Shown in pieces: positions 24,766 through 33,692 of a stretch of 64,000 nt of DNA. Every line of letters starts with the position of its first letter. The stretch's first letter is position 1. Below the pieces are notes generated by a model. The model did no database searches, was not told the origin of the DNA, and saw only the letters and a program-made list of their open reading frames with translations. Where the stretch lies: positions 806,001 to 870,000 of the forward strand of contig NZ_CP016438.1 in assembly GCF_001685355.1 (NCBI RefSeq), read 5' to 3'. Origin of the DNA: Streptomyces lincolnensis (GTDB taxonomy: Bacteria > Actinomycetota > Actinomycetes > Streptomycetales > Streptomycetaceae). The translations under genes and the position numbers were made by a program.

Positions 24766-25905
24766 ATGAACGACCCCCGTCCCCGCACCGTCCTCGTCAT
24801 AGGCGGCGGCGCGTCCGGCAACGCCGTGACCGTGCTGCTGCGACAGGCGGGCATCGCCGTGGAACTGATCGAGGCCAAACCCGACTGGAACGTGCTCGGC
24901 TCCGGCATCACCCTCCAGGGCAACGCGCTGCGCGTACTGCGCGAAGTCGGCGTATGGGACGAGGTCCGGGAGAGCGGTTACGCCGTCGACGCCGTCGGCA
25001 TGGCCGCGCCCGACGGGACCGTGTTCCATGTCCAGCAGGACTTCCGCACCGGTGGGGACGACCTGCCCTCGATCTTCGGCATGCAGCGGCCCCGACTGCA
25101 GGAGATTCTGTGTGAGGCCGTTCGCGAGAGCGGCGCGGCGGTACGCCTCGGCACCACCGCCGAGGAACTGGTCCAGGACGCGTCCGGCGTCACCGCCCGG
25201 TTCAGCGACGGCACCGAGGGCCGCTACGACCTTGTCATCGCCGCCGACGGCGTCGGCTCCCGCACGCGCGCCATGATCGGCATCAGCGACAAGCCCGAAC
25301 CGACCGGCATGGCCATCTGGCGCGTCCCCGCGCCCCGCCCCGAGAGCGTGAAGCGCAAGGACCTGTCCTACGGCGGACCGTGCTACATCGCCGGCTACTG
25401 CCCCACCAGCAAGAACACCATCTACGCCTACCTCGTCGAGGCCAACCGCGACCGCGCCTCCATCGACCCGGCCTCGTACGCGGACGAGATGCGGCGGCTG
25501 GCCGCGCCCTATGGGGGTGCGTGGCCGGAGATCGCCGCGAGCATCACCGACCCCGCCGAGGTCAACTACACCTGGTTCGAGCGACTGCTCGTCGAGGGCT
25601 CCTGGCACCGCGGCCGGGTCGTCCTGATCGGTGACGCGGCCCACGTCTGTCCTCCCACGCTCGCCCAGGGGGCGGCCATGTCGCTGGAGGACGCCTCCGT
25701 ACTGGCCGAGATGCTGAGCGAGGAGCAGGACTGGAGTTCCCTCGACGCCCTGCTGACCGGCTTCTACGAACGCCGGATCGACCGTGTCCGCATGGTGGTC
25801 GAAGCATCCGTGCAACTCGGTCAGTGGCAGATGGACGGCGCCCGTGACGCCGACGCACCCGGTCTGATGGGCCGCACGATGTCTGTTCTTCAGGAGACCC
25901 CGTGA
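24766..25905 (+). CDS. FAD-dependent aromatic-ring monooxygenase (PHBH fold)
   Basis: A 379-residue group A flavin monooxygenase. The dinucleotide fold has GGGASG at 13-18, the middle DG motif is AADGVGSR, and the FAD-ribityl motif is GDAAHVCPP. It should use NAD(P)H and O2 to hydroxylate an aromatic acid or phenol, preparing it for ring cleavage. The ATG at 24766 has AGGGAG six bases upstream. The stop overlaps the GTG start of the amidohydrolase, so hydroxylation and the next step are produced together. Confidence 0.9.
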   Translation: MNDPRPRTVLVIGGGASGNAVTVLLRQAGIAVELIEAKPDWNVLGSGITLQGNALRVLREVGVWDEVRESGYAVDAVGMAAPDGTVFHVQQDFRTGGDDLPSIFGMQRPRLQEILCEAVRESGAAVRLGTTAEELVQDASGVTARFSDGTEGRYDLVIAADGVGSRTRAMIGISDKPEPTGMAIWRVPAPRPESVKRKDLSYGGPCYIAGYCPTSKNTIYAYLVEANRDRASIDPASYADEMRRLAAPYGGAWPEIAASITDPAEVNYTWFERLLVEGSWHRGRVVLIGDAAHVCPPTLAQGAAMSLEDASVLAEMLSEEQDWSSLDALLTGFYERRIDRVRMVVEASVQLGQWQMDGARDADAPGLMGRTMSVLQETP

Positions 25906-26930
25906 ACCCCGTGAGTCCCCACAACAGCGCTCCCACGATCGACGTCCACGCGCACGTCCTGCTCCCACAGGTCGAGGACGCCGTCGCCGGACACCCCGGG
26001 CTGGCCGCGGCCCGCGAGCTCGACGCCCGCCGCAACGGCCCCGAGGCCATCGCCGTCAGCGGCCCGATGTTCCGGGACCGCTTCCCGAGGCTGACCGACG
26101 TCGAGGCCCGGCTCGCCGCGATGGACGCCTCCGGAGTCGACGTCCAGCTGGTCTCGCCGTCTCCGTCGCACTACCACTACTGGGCCGACGAGGACCTGGC
26201 CCGTACGGTGTGGGAACTGGCCAACGAGGGCACCGCCGCGCACGCCGCCCAGGCCCCGCAGCGCCTGCACGGCCTCGGCCTCGTCCCGCTCCAGCACCCG
26301 GACCTCGCCGTCGTAGCCCTCGACCACGCCCTCGGCCTGGGCCTGCGCGGTGTCGAGATCTCCAGCCACGCGCCGGGACGCGAACTGTCGGACGCCGCGT
26401 ACGAACCGTTCTGGACACGGGCCGAGGAAACCGGCGCGATCCTCTTCCTGCACCCCTTCGGCTGCACGCTCGACGAGCGCCTCAACCGGTGGTACCTGTC
26501 CAACACCGTCGGCCAACCGACCGAGAACGCCGTCGCCCTGTCCCATCTGATCTTCTCCGGGGTCCTGGACAGGCACCCGGGGTTGCGCATCGTCGCCGCC
26601 CACGGCGGCGGCTATCTGCCCACCCATATCGGCCGCTCCGACCACGCCTGGCTCGCCCGCACCGACACCCGCGGCTGCGCGCACCCGCCCAGCAGCTACC
26701 TCAAGCAGCTGTACTTCGACTCCCTCGTCCACGACCCGGACGTCCTGCGCGAGCTGATCCGGGTGGCCGGCCCCGACCGGGTACTGCTCGGCTCCGACTT
26801 CCCCTTCGACATGGGCACCGACGACCCGCTCGGCGCGCTGCGCGACGTCACGGACCTGCCCGCCCCCCACTTCCACGCCGTACGCGGCGGCAACGCTGCA
26901 ACGCTGCTCCGCCTTGTCGGAACCGTCTGA
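25902..26930 (+). CDS. Amidohydrolase-2 family (ACMSD-like decarboxylase)
   Basis: A 342-residue metal-dependent TIM-barrel protein. It has the first metal motif DVHAH near residue 14, the His in FLHPFG, the second His in AAHGGGYLP and the Asp in GSDFPFDMG. This pattern marks the amidohydrolase-2 family that includes aminocarboxymuconate semialdehyde and resorcylate decarboxylases. A decarboxylation role beside the hydroxylase and dioxygenase is the best guess. The GTG start overlaps the preceding stop by four bases. Confidence 0.88.
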   Translation: MNPVSPHNSAPTIDVHAHVLLPQVEDAVAGHPGLAAARELDARRNGPEAIAVSGPMFRDRFPRLTDVEARLAAMDASGVDVQLVSPSPSHYHYWADEDLARTVWELANEGTAAHAAQAPQRLHGLGLVPLQHPDLAVVALDHALGLGLRGVEISSHAPGRELSDAAYEPFWTRAEETGAILFLHPFGCTLDERLNRWYLSNTVGQPTENAVALSHLIFSGVLDRHPGLRIVAAHGGGYLPTHIGRSDHAWLARTDTRGCAHPPSSYLKQLYFDSLVHDPDVLRELIRVAGPDRVLLGSDFPFDMGTDDPLGALRDVTDLPAPHFHAVRGGNAATLLRLVGTV

Positions 26931-26954
26931 ACCTCACAGAGGAGAACCCCCACC

Positions 26955-27893
26955 ATGAGCACACGTCTGCTCACCCACCTGCGGCACGTCGACCTCGCCG
27001 TGCCGGACTACGACAAGCAGCTCGACTTCTACGCCGGCGTCTGGGGCCTGACCAAGGTCGCCGAGGACTCCGGCATCTCCTTCCTCGCCGCCGAGGGCTC
27101 CCCCGAGCAGTACATCGTCCGGCTCCGCAAGGCCGAGGAGAAGCGCCTCGACCTCATCTCCTACGGCGCGGCGAACCCCGCCGACGTGGACACGCTCGCC
27201 GAGCAACTCCTCGCGGGTGGAGTGCGGTTGATCTCCCAGCCGGGCAAGATCGACACCCCCGGCGGCGGCTACGGCTTCCGCTTCTTCGACATCGACGGCC
27301 GCACCATCGAGGTCTCGGCCGACGTCGAGGCACGCCGGCACCGTCGTATCGAGGAGAAGGAGTCCATCCCGGTCCGTCTCTCGCACGTCGTCCTGAACTC
27401 CCCCGACATCAACGCCACCCGCGCCTGGTACGAGCAGCACCTCGACTTCCGGCTGTCCGACACGATGACCTTGCCGCACATGGGCGACGTCATGCACTTC
27501 ATGCGGATCAGCAACCAGCACCACTCCATGGCCATCGCCAGCGGTCCGCACGCCTCCCTGCAGCACCTCTCCTTCGAGATGCGCGGCATCGACGAGTACA
27601 TGCGCGGCTCCGGCCGCGTGATGCGCTCCGGCGCCCGCAAGATCTGGGGCCCCGGGCGGCACATGGCGGGCGACAACACCTTCACGTACTTCCTCGACCC
27701 GCACGGCAACACCGTGGAGTACACCACCGAGCTCGAAAAGCTGGACGAGGACACCTGGCACCCGCACATCTACGACCTGACGAAGCCCGAGAACGCCGAC
27801 CAGTGGGGCACGTCCAACCCGATGAACGAGATGGTCGCCAAGGAAATGCTCAACGACGTCGACCGCGGCGTCTTCGTCGCTCCGCCGGTCTGA
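26955..27893 (+). CDS. Type I extradiol ring-cleavage dioxygenase (VOC family)
   Basis: The 312-residue protein has two vicinal-oxygen-chelate domains. In the C-terminal one the iron ligands are H144 (RLSHVVLN), H204 (LQHLSFEM) and E256 (GNTVEYTTE), the pattern of catechol 2,3-dioxygenase-type enzymes. It should cleave a catecholic ring with O2 next to the diol. A good AGAGGAG ribosome binding site precedes the ATG. It is the key enzyme showing that this cluster degrades an aromatic compound by meta-cleavage. Confidence 0.9.
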   Translation: MSTRLLTHLRHVDLAVPDYDKQLDFYAGVWGLTKVAEDSGISFLAAEGSPEQYIVRLRKAEEKRLDLISYGAANPADVDTLAEQLLAGGVRLISQPGKIDTPGGGYGFRFFDIDGRTIEVSADVEARRHRRIEEKESIPVRLSHVVLNSPDINATRAWYEQHLDFRLSDTMTLPHMGDVMHFMRISNQHHSMAIASGPHASLQHLSFEMRGIDEYMRGSGRVMRSGARKIWGPGRHMAGDNTFTYFLDPHGNTVEYTTELEKLDEDTWHPHIYDLTKPENADQWGTSNPMNEMVAKEMLNDVDRGVFVAPPV

Positions 27894-27986
27894 CCCCTTG
27901 ACCCCGGGGGCTCGGCGCACTCCCCCGCCCTGCCATGCCGCCGCGCCCCCGGCCCGAGTCACCCCTCTCAGCTCCCTAGGAATGCC

Positions 27987-28952
27987 ATGCGTTTCGCCAC
28001 GTACGAACAGCACGGCCGCAGCCGTCTCGCCACCGTCGGGGACGACGCTGTCCTCTACCCCTGCCCCAATACGGGAACGCTTCTCGACCTGATCCAGGCC
28101 GGTCCCGAGGCGCTGCGCGAGGCGGGCAACGCAAGCCTGGACGTGCCACGCGGCCCGCATGTCTCACAGGTGCGCTTGTTGCCGCCGTTCCAACCGCCGT
28201 CCGTACGCGACTTCGTCACGTTCGAGGAGCACGTCGAGGGCGTACGACGCAGCATCGACGGAATGACGGGCGCCCCGGACGCCTGGTACGACGCGCCCAC
28301 CTTCTACTTCACCAACCCCTACGCGGTCATCGGCGCTCACGACGACGTCCCCGTGCCGCCCGGCAGCCAGGCACTGGACTTCGAACTCGAAGTCGCCGCG
28401 GTCATCGGCCGCGAGGGCCGTGACCTCTCCCCCGAGCAGGCCCGCGACCACATCATCGGCTACACCATCTACAACGACTGGTCCGCCCGCGACCTCCAGT
28501 CACGCGAGATGCGGGTCAGCCTAGGTCCCTGCAAGGGCAAGGACACCGCCACCACCCTCGGCCCCTACCTCGTCACCGCGGACGAACTGGAGCCCTATCG
28601 CGACAGCGACGGATTCCTGCGCCTGGCGCTGACCGCCGAGATCAACGGTGAGGTCGTCGGCAAGGACCTGCTGTCCAACATGAGCTGGACCTTCGAGGAG
28701 ATGACCGCCTACGCCTCGCGCGGCACCTGGGTACGCCCCGGCGACGTACTCGGCTCCGGCACCTGCGGCAACGGCGGCTGCCTCGCCGAACTCTGGGGCG
28801 TACGCGGCCGCCAGGACCCGCCGCCGCTCAAGCCCGGCGACACCGTCACCCTCACCGTCGAGGGCATCGGCAGCGTCTCCAACACCGTGGTACCCGGGAC
28901 CGAACCGGTGGCCGTCCCTCGCGCCCGTACGCGCCCGCGAACGCGGCCGTGA
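27987..28952 (+). CDS. Fumarylacetoacetate hydrolase family protein (second copy)
   Basis: A 321-residue FAH-family protein. The N-terminal part contains VRDFVTFEEHVEGVRRSIDG and the catalytic domain has ELEVAAVIG, YNDWSARDLQ, LGPCKGKDTAT and the GSGTCGNGGC loop. This form resembles bacterial FAH enzymes of aromatic pathways that hydrolyse the final diketo acid. It is clearly different from the first FAH in the cluster, so the two probably act on different intermediates. The last 15 residues are a repetitive Arg/Pro/Thr tail. Confidence 0.88.
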   Translation: MRFATYEQHGRSRLATVGDDAVLYPCPNTGTLLDLIQAGPEALREAGNASLDVPRGPHVSQVRLLPPFQPPSVRDFVTFEEHVEGVRRSIDGMTGAPDAWYDAPTFYFTNPYAVIGAHDDVPVPPGSQALDFELEVAAVIGREGRDLSPEQARDHIIGYTIYNDWSARDLQSREMRVSLGPCKGKDTATTLGPYLVTADELEPYRDSDGFLRLALTAEINGEVVGKDLLSNMSWTFEEMTAYASRGTWVRPGDVLGSGTCGNGGCLAELWGVRGRQDPPPLKPGDTVTLTVEGIGSVSNTVVPGTEPVAVPRARTRPRTRP

Positions 28953-29104
28953 ACCGCGCGGCGGAGAGCAGGGCGGCCGACAAGGTCATCGTCACCAGGA
29001 GCGCGGCGGGGCACGGTCGAGGCACCGGCCCGGGCGGGAGCAACGGTGACAGCCACCGATGCGACACAGGCACCCCGCCAAGTGGGTCATCCCCGGAATG
29101 ACCG

Positions 29105-29285
29105 ATGCCAAGGGCCAGGCGCGGCTACGACCACCCTGCTCCACGCCATCGGCTGCCACGCCCGCTCCGCCGGGCCGGCCTCCCTGACGAGGTGCTCAAC
29201 TCCGTTGTCCTCCTCGCCTTCGGCGAGGCCTCGTACATCACGGCGCCAGTCTCGTCGCCGTCGGCGACTGGTCGACGGTGCTGCC
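29105..29285 (+). pseudogene. Remnant of an SDR gene (C-terminal end)
   Basis: The frame encodes RRAGLPDEVLNSVVLLAFGE then ASYIT, which matches the end of short-chain dehydrogenases (P-E-E-V...SYITG). Continuing in another frame gives GASLVAVGDWSTV, the usual final strand. One base is missing near 29240, so the original frame is broken. The Rossmann part is gone. The fragment lies between the second FAH gene and the CoA-transferase gene, where a dehydrogenase of the pathway could once have been. Confidence 0.6.
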
Positions 29286-29338
29286 CGGCTCCCCCGTCTG
29301 CCCCCCCCCGGCCGACCTCCGGCTGAAAGGACCCGCAC

Positions 29339-30121
29339 GTGAACAAGGTCAGCGCGAGCGCCGCCGAGGCGGTCGCCGACATCTGCGACGGGGCCTCACT
29401 CGCCGTTGGCGGCTTCGGCCTGTCCGGCATACCGGCCGCCCTCATCGACGCCCTGCACGCCCAGGGCACCACCGGCCTGAAGGTCGTCTCCAACAACTGC
29501 GGCGTAGACGGCCAAGGACTGGGCCTCCTGCTCGCCACCGGCCGCATCAGCCGCGTGACCGGCAGTTACGTCGGCGAGAACAAGGAGTTCGCCCGCCAGT
29601 ACCTCAGCGGCGAGATGGAGGTCGAACTCGTACCGCAGGGCACCCTGGCCGAGCGGCTACGGGCCGGCGGGGCCGGCATCCCGGCCTTCTACACGCCGGC
29701 AGGCGTGGGCACGCAGGTAGCGGACGGCGGCCTGCCCTGGCGTTACGCGGCGGACGGCAGCATCGCCCTCGCTTCCCCCGCAAAGGAGAAGCGCTCCTTC
29801 GGCGGCCGCTCGCATGTCCTCGAACACGGCATCACCACGGACTACGCGCTCGTCCGCACCTGGCGCGGCGACACTCACGGCAACCTGGTCTTCAACAAGG
29901 CCGCCGCCAACTTCAACCCGCTGGCCGCCATGGCCGGCCGCATCACGATCGCCGAGGTCGAGGAACTCGTAGAACCCGGCGAGCTGCCCCCCGACGCGAT
30001 CCATCTGCCCGGCGTCTTCGTCCAGCGGGTCCTCGCCCTCACGCCCGCGCAAGCCGCCGACAAACCGATCGAACGGCGTACCATTTCCGCGCCCGAGGCA
30101 CGAGAGACGGTGCACGGCTGA
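29339..30121 (+). CDS. 3-oxoacid CoA-transferase, subunit A
   Basis: The 260-residue protein is the alpha subunit of a SCOT/PcaI-type CoA-transferase. It has the glycine-rich VGGFGLSGIPAALIDAL near residue 23, the NNCG region and the AFYTPAGVGT stretch. With a beta subunit carrying the catalytic Glu it transfers CoA from succinyl-CoA to a 3-oxo acid. The start is GTG at 29339 with AAAGGA upstream. Its stop overlaps the ATG of the subunit B gene, but that gene is cut after about 11 codons, so this subunit is an orphan in the window and probably inactive alone. Confidence 0.9.
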   Translation: MNKVSASAAEAVADICDGASLAVGGFGLSGIPAALIDALHAQGTTGLKVVSNNCGVDGQGLGLLLATGRISRVTGSYVGENKEFARQYLSGEMEVELVPQGTLAERLRAGGAGIPAFYTPAGVGTQVADGGLPWRYAADGSIALASPAKEKRSFGGRSHVLEHGITTDYALVRTWRGDTHGNLVFNKAAANFNPLAAMAGRITIAEVEELVEPGELPPDAIHLPGVFVQRVLALTPAQAADKPIERRTISAPEARETVHG

Positions 30122-30156
30122 TGCCCTGGACCCGCGACCAGATGGCCGCCCGTGAG
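30121..30156 (+). pseudogene. 3-oxoacid CoA-transferase subunit B, truncated after about 11 codons
   Basis: The ATG overlaps the subunit A stop and the first residues, MPWTRDQMAAR, match the conserved beginning of CoA-transferase beta subunits. After that the sequence (EKPRSVQSAPP...) has no resemblance and soon ends. The break near 30154 marks a deletion or insertion junction. None of the catalytic domain is found elsewhere in the window. Confidence 0.75.
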
Positions 30157-30343
30157 AAACCTCGTTCGGTTCAGAGCGCGCCTCCCGCCCGCGGTCCGCC
30201 CCGTTCCTGTGAGCGAGCTGGCAGCGAGTGTCCCCAGCATCGCGGTGACCGGCAAGGGCGTGCCCGGCGCCCATGACGGCCCGCCTCCCCGGCACAACAT
30301 GGAGGAATGGCAAGCACCTGCGCCACCGAACGACTGGGCACGG

Positions 30344-31414
30344 TCATCGAGGGGGTGTGCTGTCCCGCAGAACGATGTTCGTGGCGACCGGTACGATCCG
30401 CGAGGCGTCATCGTCGGAGAGCGCGAGCTCCACCGCACGGAGCCCGACCTGCTGCAAAGGAACGTTCACGGACGTCAGCTCCGGGACGACGTCCACCGCT
30501 GGGCCGATGTCGTCGAACCCGGCGACGGCGATGTCCCGGCCAGGGACCAGCCCGGCGTCGCGGAACGCGGTCATCACACCGATCGCCATGACGTCACTGA
30601 CCGCAAAGACGAGTTCCGTATCGTCCAGTCCCCGCTGGACGAGTTCCCTGGCCGCCGCACATCCCCCTCGGCGGCTGAACTCTGCTTCGACCACCAACCG
30701 CTCGTCGACGTCGATTCCGAACTCGCGCACGCCCTCCACGAAGCCGCTGCACCGGTCACGGGACGTCCTCAGGCCGTTCCTCGCCCGGACCACCGCGAAC
30801 CGCCGGTAGCCGAGCCCTACCAGCGCGCGTGCAAGTTGCCGCGCTCCACCGTAGTTGTCGATGCTGATGGTGCGGAACGGCAGGTCGTGCTGGCTTATCA
30901 GGACCACGCTGCCGCCCGCTTCCCGGTAGGCGCGGAGCTCCTCGACAAGTGCGTCGCGGGTGCCGGTGCCGTCGACGCGGCTGCCGGTCATGATGATGAC
31001 GCGGGGACGCATGCCACGCAGCGTCCCGACGATCTGGAGTTCCCGCTCCGGGGAGCGGTCCGCGACCGCCATGGTCACGATGAGTCCGGCGGCCTCGGCT
31101 GCCTGCGTCACCCCGGCCGCGATGGAGGAGAAGTACGGGTCGTCGACACCGCTGACGACCAGTGCGGCGATGTTCGTCGAACCCCGCGCGATCGCCTGGG
31201 CGGACAAGTGCGGCGCGTAGTCCAGTTCCGCGGCCGCGACGAGCACACGGTCGACGTTCTCCTGCCGGACATTGCGGACGCTGCCGTTGAGCACCCGCGA
31301 CGCCGTCGCCTGTGAGACGCCCGCTGCCCGCGCCACATCATGCAGGGTCACCTGACGCTTCCCGGATACGGCCTCCCCGCGACGCCGTACAGGCGCTGCC
31401 GCCCCATCTTCCAT
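30344..31414 (-). CDS. LacI family transcriptional regulator
   Basis: A roughly 356-residue LacI protein. It has a helix-turn-helix (VTLHDVARAAGVSQATASRV), a hinge region near SAQAIARG, and an effector domain ending in FDDIGPAVDVVPELTSV. The ATG at 31414 is chosen because the residues before it are Cys/Arg-rich and unlike the family; no clear ribosome binding site is visible at any start. A GCACATTGTGC inverted repeat overlaps the start region. It is divergent from and similar in sequence to the next LacI gene, so the pair may be an ancient duplication. Confidence 0.87.
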   Translation of the reverse strand: MEDGAAAPVRRRGEAVSGKRQVTLHDVARAAGVSQATASRVLNGSVRNVRQENVDRVLVAAAELDYAPHLSAQAIARGSTNIAALVVSGVDDPYFSSIAAGVTQAAEAAGLIVTMAVADRSPERELQIVGTLRGMRPRVIIMTGSRVDGTGTRDALVEELRAYREAGGSVVLISQHDLPFRTISIDNYGGARQLARALVGLGYRRFAVVRARNGLRTSRDRCSGFVEGVREFGIDVDERLVVEAEFSRRGGCAAARELVQRGLDDTELVFAVSDVMAIGVMTAFRDAGLVPGRDIAVAGFDDIGPAVDVVPELTSVNVPLQQVGLRAVELALSDDDASRIVPVATNIVLRDSTPPR

Positions 31415-31667
31415 GCCGCACATTGTGCACCGAGCCGCACAGCGCCTGGAAGTCGCGGAATCACTGCCGAGGGTCACTCCGTAGGCCGGTGCGCCTACTG
31501 TGCCGCACGTACCTGGCGGAACCCAACCGGGTCGACGCGACCACCTTCCAGCGGGCGACCGTGTCCCGAATCGGCACCGGCACTTTCGTCCTCACGTCGG
31601 CGGCCTGGTCAGGGATATCCTCGGGTAGCAGGGCGGCTCGTTTTCGTGATGCGGGAGGGACGGCACG

Positions 31668-32702
31668 ATGCCCCATTCAGCGAGGCCGACCGTCACCCTG
31701 CGTGACGTGGCAGCGGCCGCCGGTGTATCAGTGTCGACCGCGTCGCGCGTGCTGGGCGGCAGCGATCGGACGGTCGCGAAGGAATACAGGCAGCGGGTCT
31801 TCTCCGCCGCGGCCGCGTTGCGCTACACCGCGGACGCCTCGGCCCGGGCGATGCGGCGCGCGAACGACTCGATCGCGGTCATCGGCGACGACCTCACCAC
31901 CCCGTCGATGGGAATGGTCGCCGCGGCAATGGAACGCCGGGCCCGCGACGCCGGGGCGTTCGTGACCGTCTCGTCGACCCACGGCACCACTGAGAGGCAG
32001 CTCGAAACCGTCCGGCTGCAACGTGCTCTGAGGCCACGTGCGCTCATCCTGACATCGAGCCGCCTCGACACGAACGCCCTGGGCGGCCGCCTGCTCGACG
32101 AGTTGCTCGGCTACGAACGCGAGGGCGGCCGGGTGGTGATCGTCGGCGACACCGATATGCCGTTCGACTCCATCAGCTTCGACAATCACGGCCCTGCGAA
32201 GGAGCTGGGCGCCTATGTCGCCGGGGCGGGGCACAGGCACGTGACGATCCTCGCCGGCGCGCGCGGGCAGGGGAATGTCTCCGCCCGTACCGCAGGCTTC
32301 ATGGCCGGGCTCCGCGACGGCGGCGTCGAGGCGCGGCACATCCGGATCTCACACTGTGCAGTGAGCCGCCAAGGGGGGTTCGACGCGGCGCAGCGTCTGA
32401 TCGCCGAAGGGCTGGCGAAGCCTCACGCGGTCATCGCCGCCAACGACACCATCGCCATCGGCGCGATGTCCGCCTTCCGGGCTGCCGGGGTGGCGGTGCC
32501 GGACAACGTCTCGGTGACCGGTTTCGACGACATCGAGCTCGCGACCGACGTGACACCGCGGCTGACGACCGTGTCATTGCCGCTGGCGCAGGCAGGTGCC
32601 GAGGCGGTCCGTCTCGCGCTCGCGGATCGTACGGAAGCAGAGCATTTGAGGATGCGCGGGCAGATCGTGGTGCGCGACAGCACGGCGGTCAGCGTCGCCT
32701 GA
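31668..32702 (+). CDS. LacI family transcriptional regulator
   Basis: The 344-residue LacI protein has its helix-turn-helix at about 9-30 (VTLRDVAAAAGVSVSTASRV) and an effector domain with NDTIAIGAMSAFRAAGV and FDDIELATDVTPRLTTV. GGGAGGGA lies eight bases before the ATG. It resembles the divergent LacI at 30344-31414. Either protein may bind the GGAATACG(A/T)TTTCC sites downstream at 32834 and 33402, since no other regulator is as close. Confidence 0.9.
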   Translation: MPHSARPTVTLRDVAAAAGVSVSTASRVLGGSDRTVAKEYRQRVFSAAAALRYTADASARAMRRANDSIAVIGDDLTTPSMGMVAAAMERRARDAGAFVTVSSTHGTTERQLETVRLQRALRPRALILTSSRLDTNALGGRLLDELLGYEREGGRVVIVGDTDMPFDSISFDNHGPAKELGAYVAGAGHRHVTILAGARGQGNVSARTAGFMAGLRDGGVEARHIRISHCAVSRQGGFDAAQRLIAEGLAKPHAVIAANDTIAIGAMSAFRAAGVAVPDNVSVTGFDDIELATDVTPRLTTVSLPLAQAGAEAVRLALADRTEAEHLRMRGQIVVRDSTAVSVA

Positions 32703-32833
32703 ACCGCCCCTGAGCCGATCGCTCCGGCCGACGCACACAGCGCCTTCGGACCGCCAGAACCTGACACGTCGCAGACGCTTCTGCGCGTTGGCCGACCGCT
32801 TGACGCCTTGGATCACGGACGGGCCCACGGTAC

Positions 32834-32847
32834 GGAATACGATTTCC
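32834..32847. promoter_or_regulatory. LacI-type operator candidate GGAATACGATTTCC, copy 1
   Basis: A near-palindrome with a central CG, 34 bp after a TTGACG hexamer at 32800. The same hexamer-operator spacing recurs at 33368/33402. It lies just upstream of a GH59-like remnant. Confidence 0.5.
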
Positions 32848-32857
32848 TACCGATGAA

Positions 32858-33190
32858 GTGCACCTTGAGAACCTGGACGTCACCGTGCCCCGGACGGTCG
32901 ATCTCGGCATCTCCGGTGGCCCTACCCGGCGGCGCCACCCGCGCATGCTGCACACCCGCGACCTGACCGCCTCTCGCGGCATGGACAACACCCTCACCCT
33001 GGACCTCGGTCGCGTGTACACCGTGACCACCACCGGTCAGGGCGCCGGAACAACCACCACGCCCACCCGTAACCGGCTCTCCGCGCCGCGCTCGGACTCC
33101 TTCGCCGGCTACAGCACCGGACAGGAGGTGAAGTACTTCGCCTCGATGAACGGCGCCTTCCGGGCCGCCCCCTGCACCGGGGGCAAGAGG
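32858..33190 (+). pseudogene. Fragment of a GH59-like (galactosylceramidase-type) glycosidase
   Basis: The frame carries LTLDLGRVYTVTTTGQGAGT, then DSFAGYSTGQEVKYFASMNG and APCTGGK. This sequence of motifs is characteristic of the region joining the beta-sandwich and lectin-like domains of GH59 enzymes. The catalytic barrel that should precede it and the lectin domain that should follow are missing, so this is an internal fragment. It shows that another secreted glycosidase once belonged to this cluster. Confidence 0.6.
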
Positions 33191-33692
33191 CCGGGATCCT
33201 CTAGATCCGCCTGACGTCCTGGCCCCACCGGGGCAACGGCTACGCGAGCAGCCAGTGCGCAGCGCCGTCCGAAACAGCCGAGCTGCCGCACGACCCGATG
33301 CCCGCACGATGCCGTCGACTTCCGGCAGGGCCCTCCACCAAGCCGTCCCGTTCTTCCGCTCGACACCTTGACGCACTCGATCGCCACTGGGCACACTGCG
33401 CGGAATACGTTTTCCCGACGCCTCCAGGGGCGGACATGAACTTTCTTGACGGTCGGCTTCGCATCCGGGAGGGCGCTGTGACACGGGAAGCACGACTCTT
33501 GGAGCCACCGCCGAGCTCAGCCCCCGACTGGGCATGTCCGGCCGGGCCCATGCCCACGTCGTCGCGCACCCCTGGGTGCGTCCACCGCACGGTCCCGAAC
33601 TGCCCGAGCCCCGAGTCGTTACGCGACCTCTCGGCTGAGGGCGTCACGACAGGAACCGGCACCGCACCACCCCAGACGACAAGAAGAGGACC
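33191..33692. other. Upstream region of the beta-helix gene
   Basis: About 500 bp without a supported gene. It contains a candidate promoter (TTGACG at 33368-33373, 18-bp spacer, CACACT at 33392-33397) overlapping an operator-like GGAATACGTTTTCC at 33402-33415. The remaining 280 bp would be a long leader to the start at 33693. Confidence 0.4.
33402..33415. promoter_or_regulatory. LacI-type operator candidate GGAATACGTTTTCC, copy 2
   Basis: It matches copy 1 at 13 of 14 bases and has the same 34-bp distance from a TTGACG hexamer. It sits just downstream of a possible -10 (CACACT, 33392-33397), so a bound repressor would block transcription of the beta-helix gene. Confidence 0.5.

Noticed and set aside
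26210..27901. 563-codon plus frame spanning the amidohydrolase and dioxygenase genes
   Set aside because: It overlaps two genes with clear catalytic motifs in another frame.
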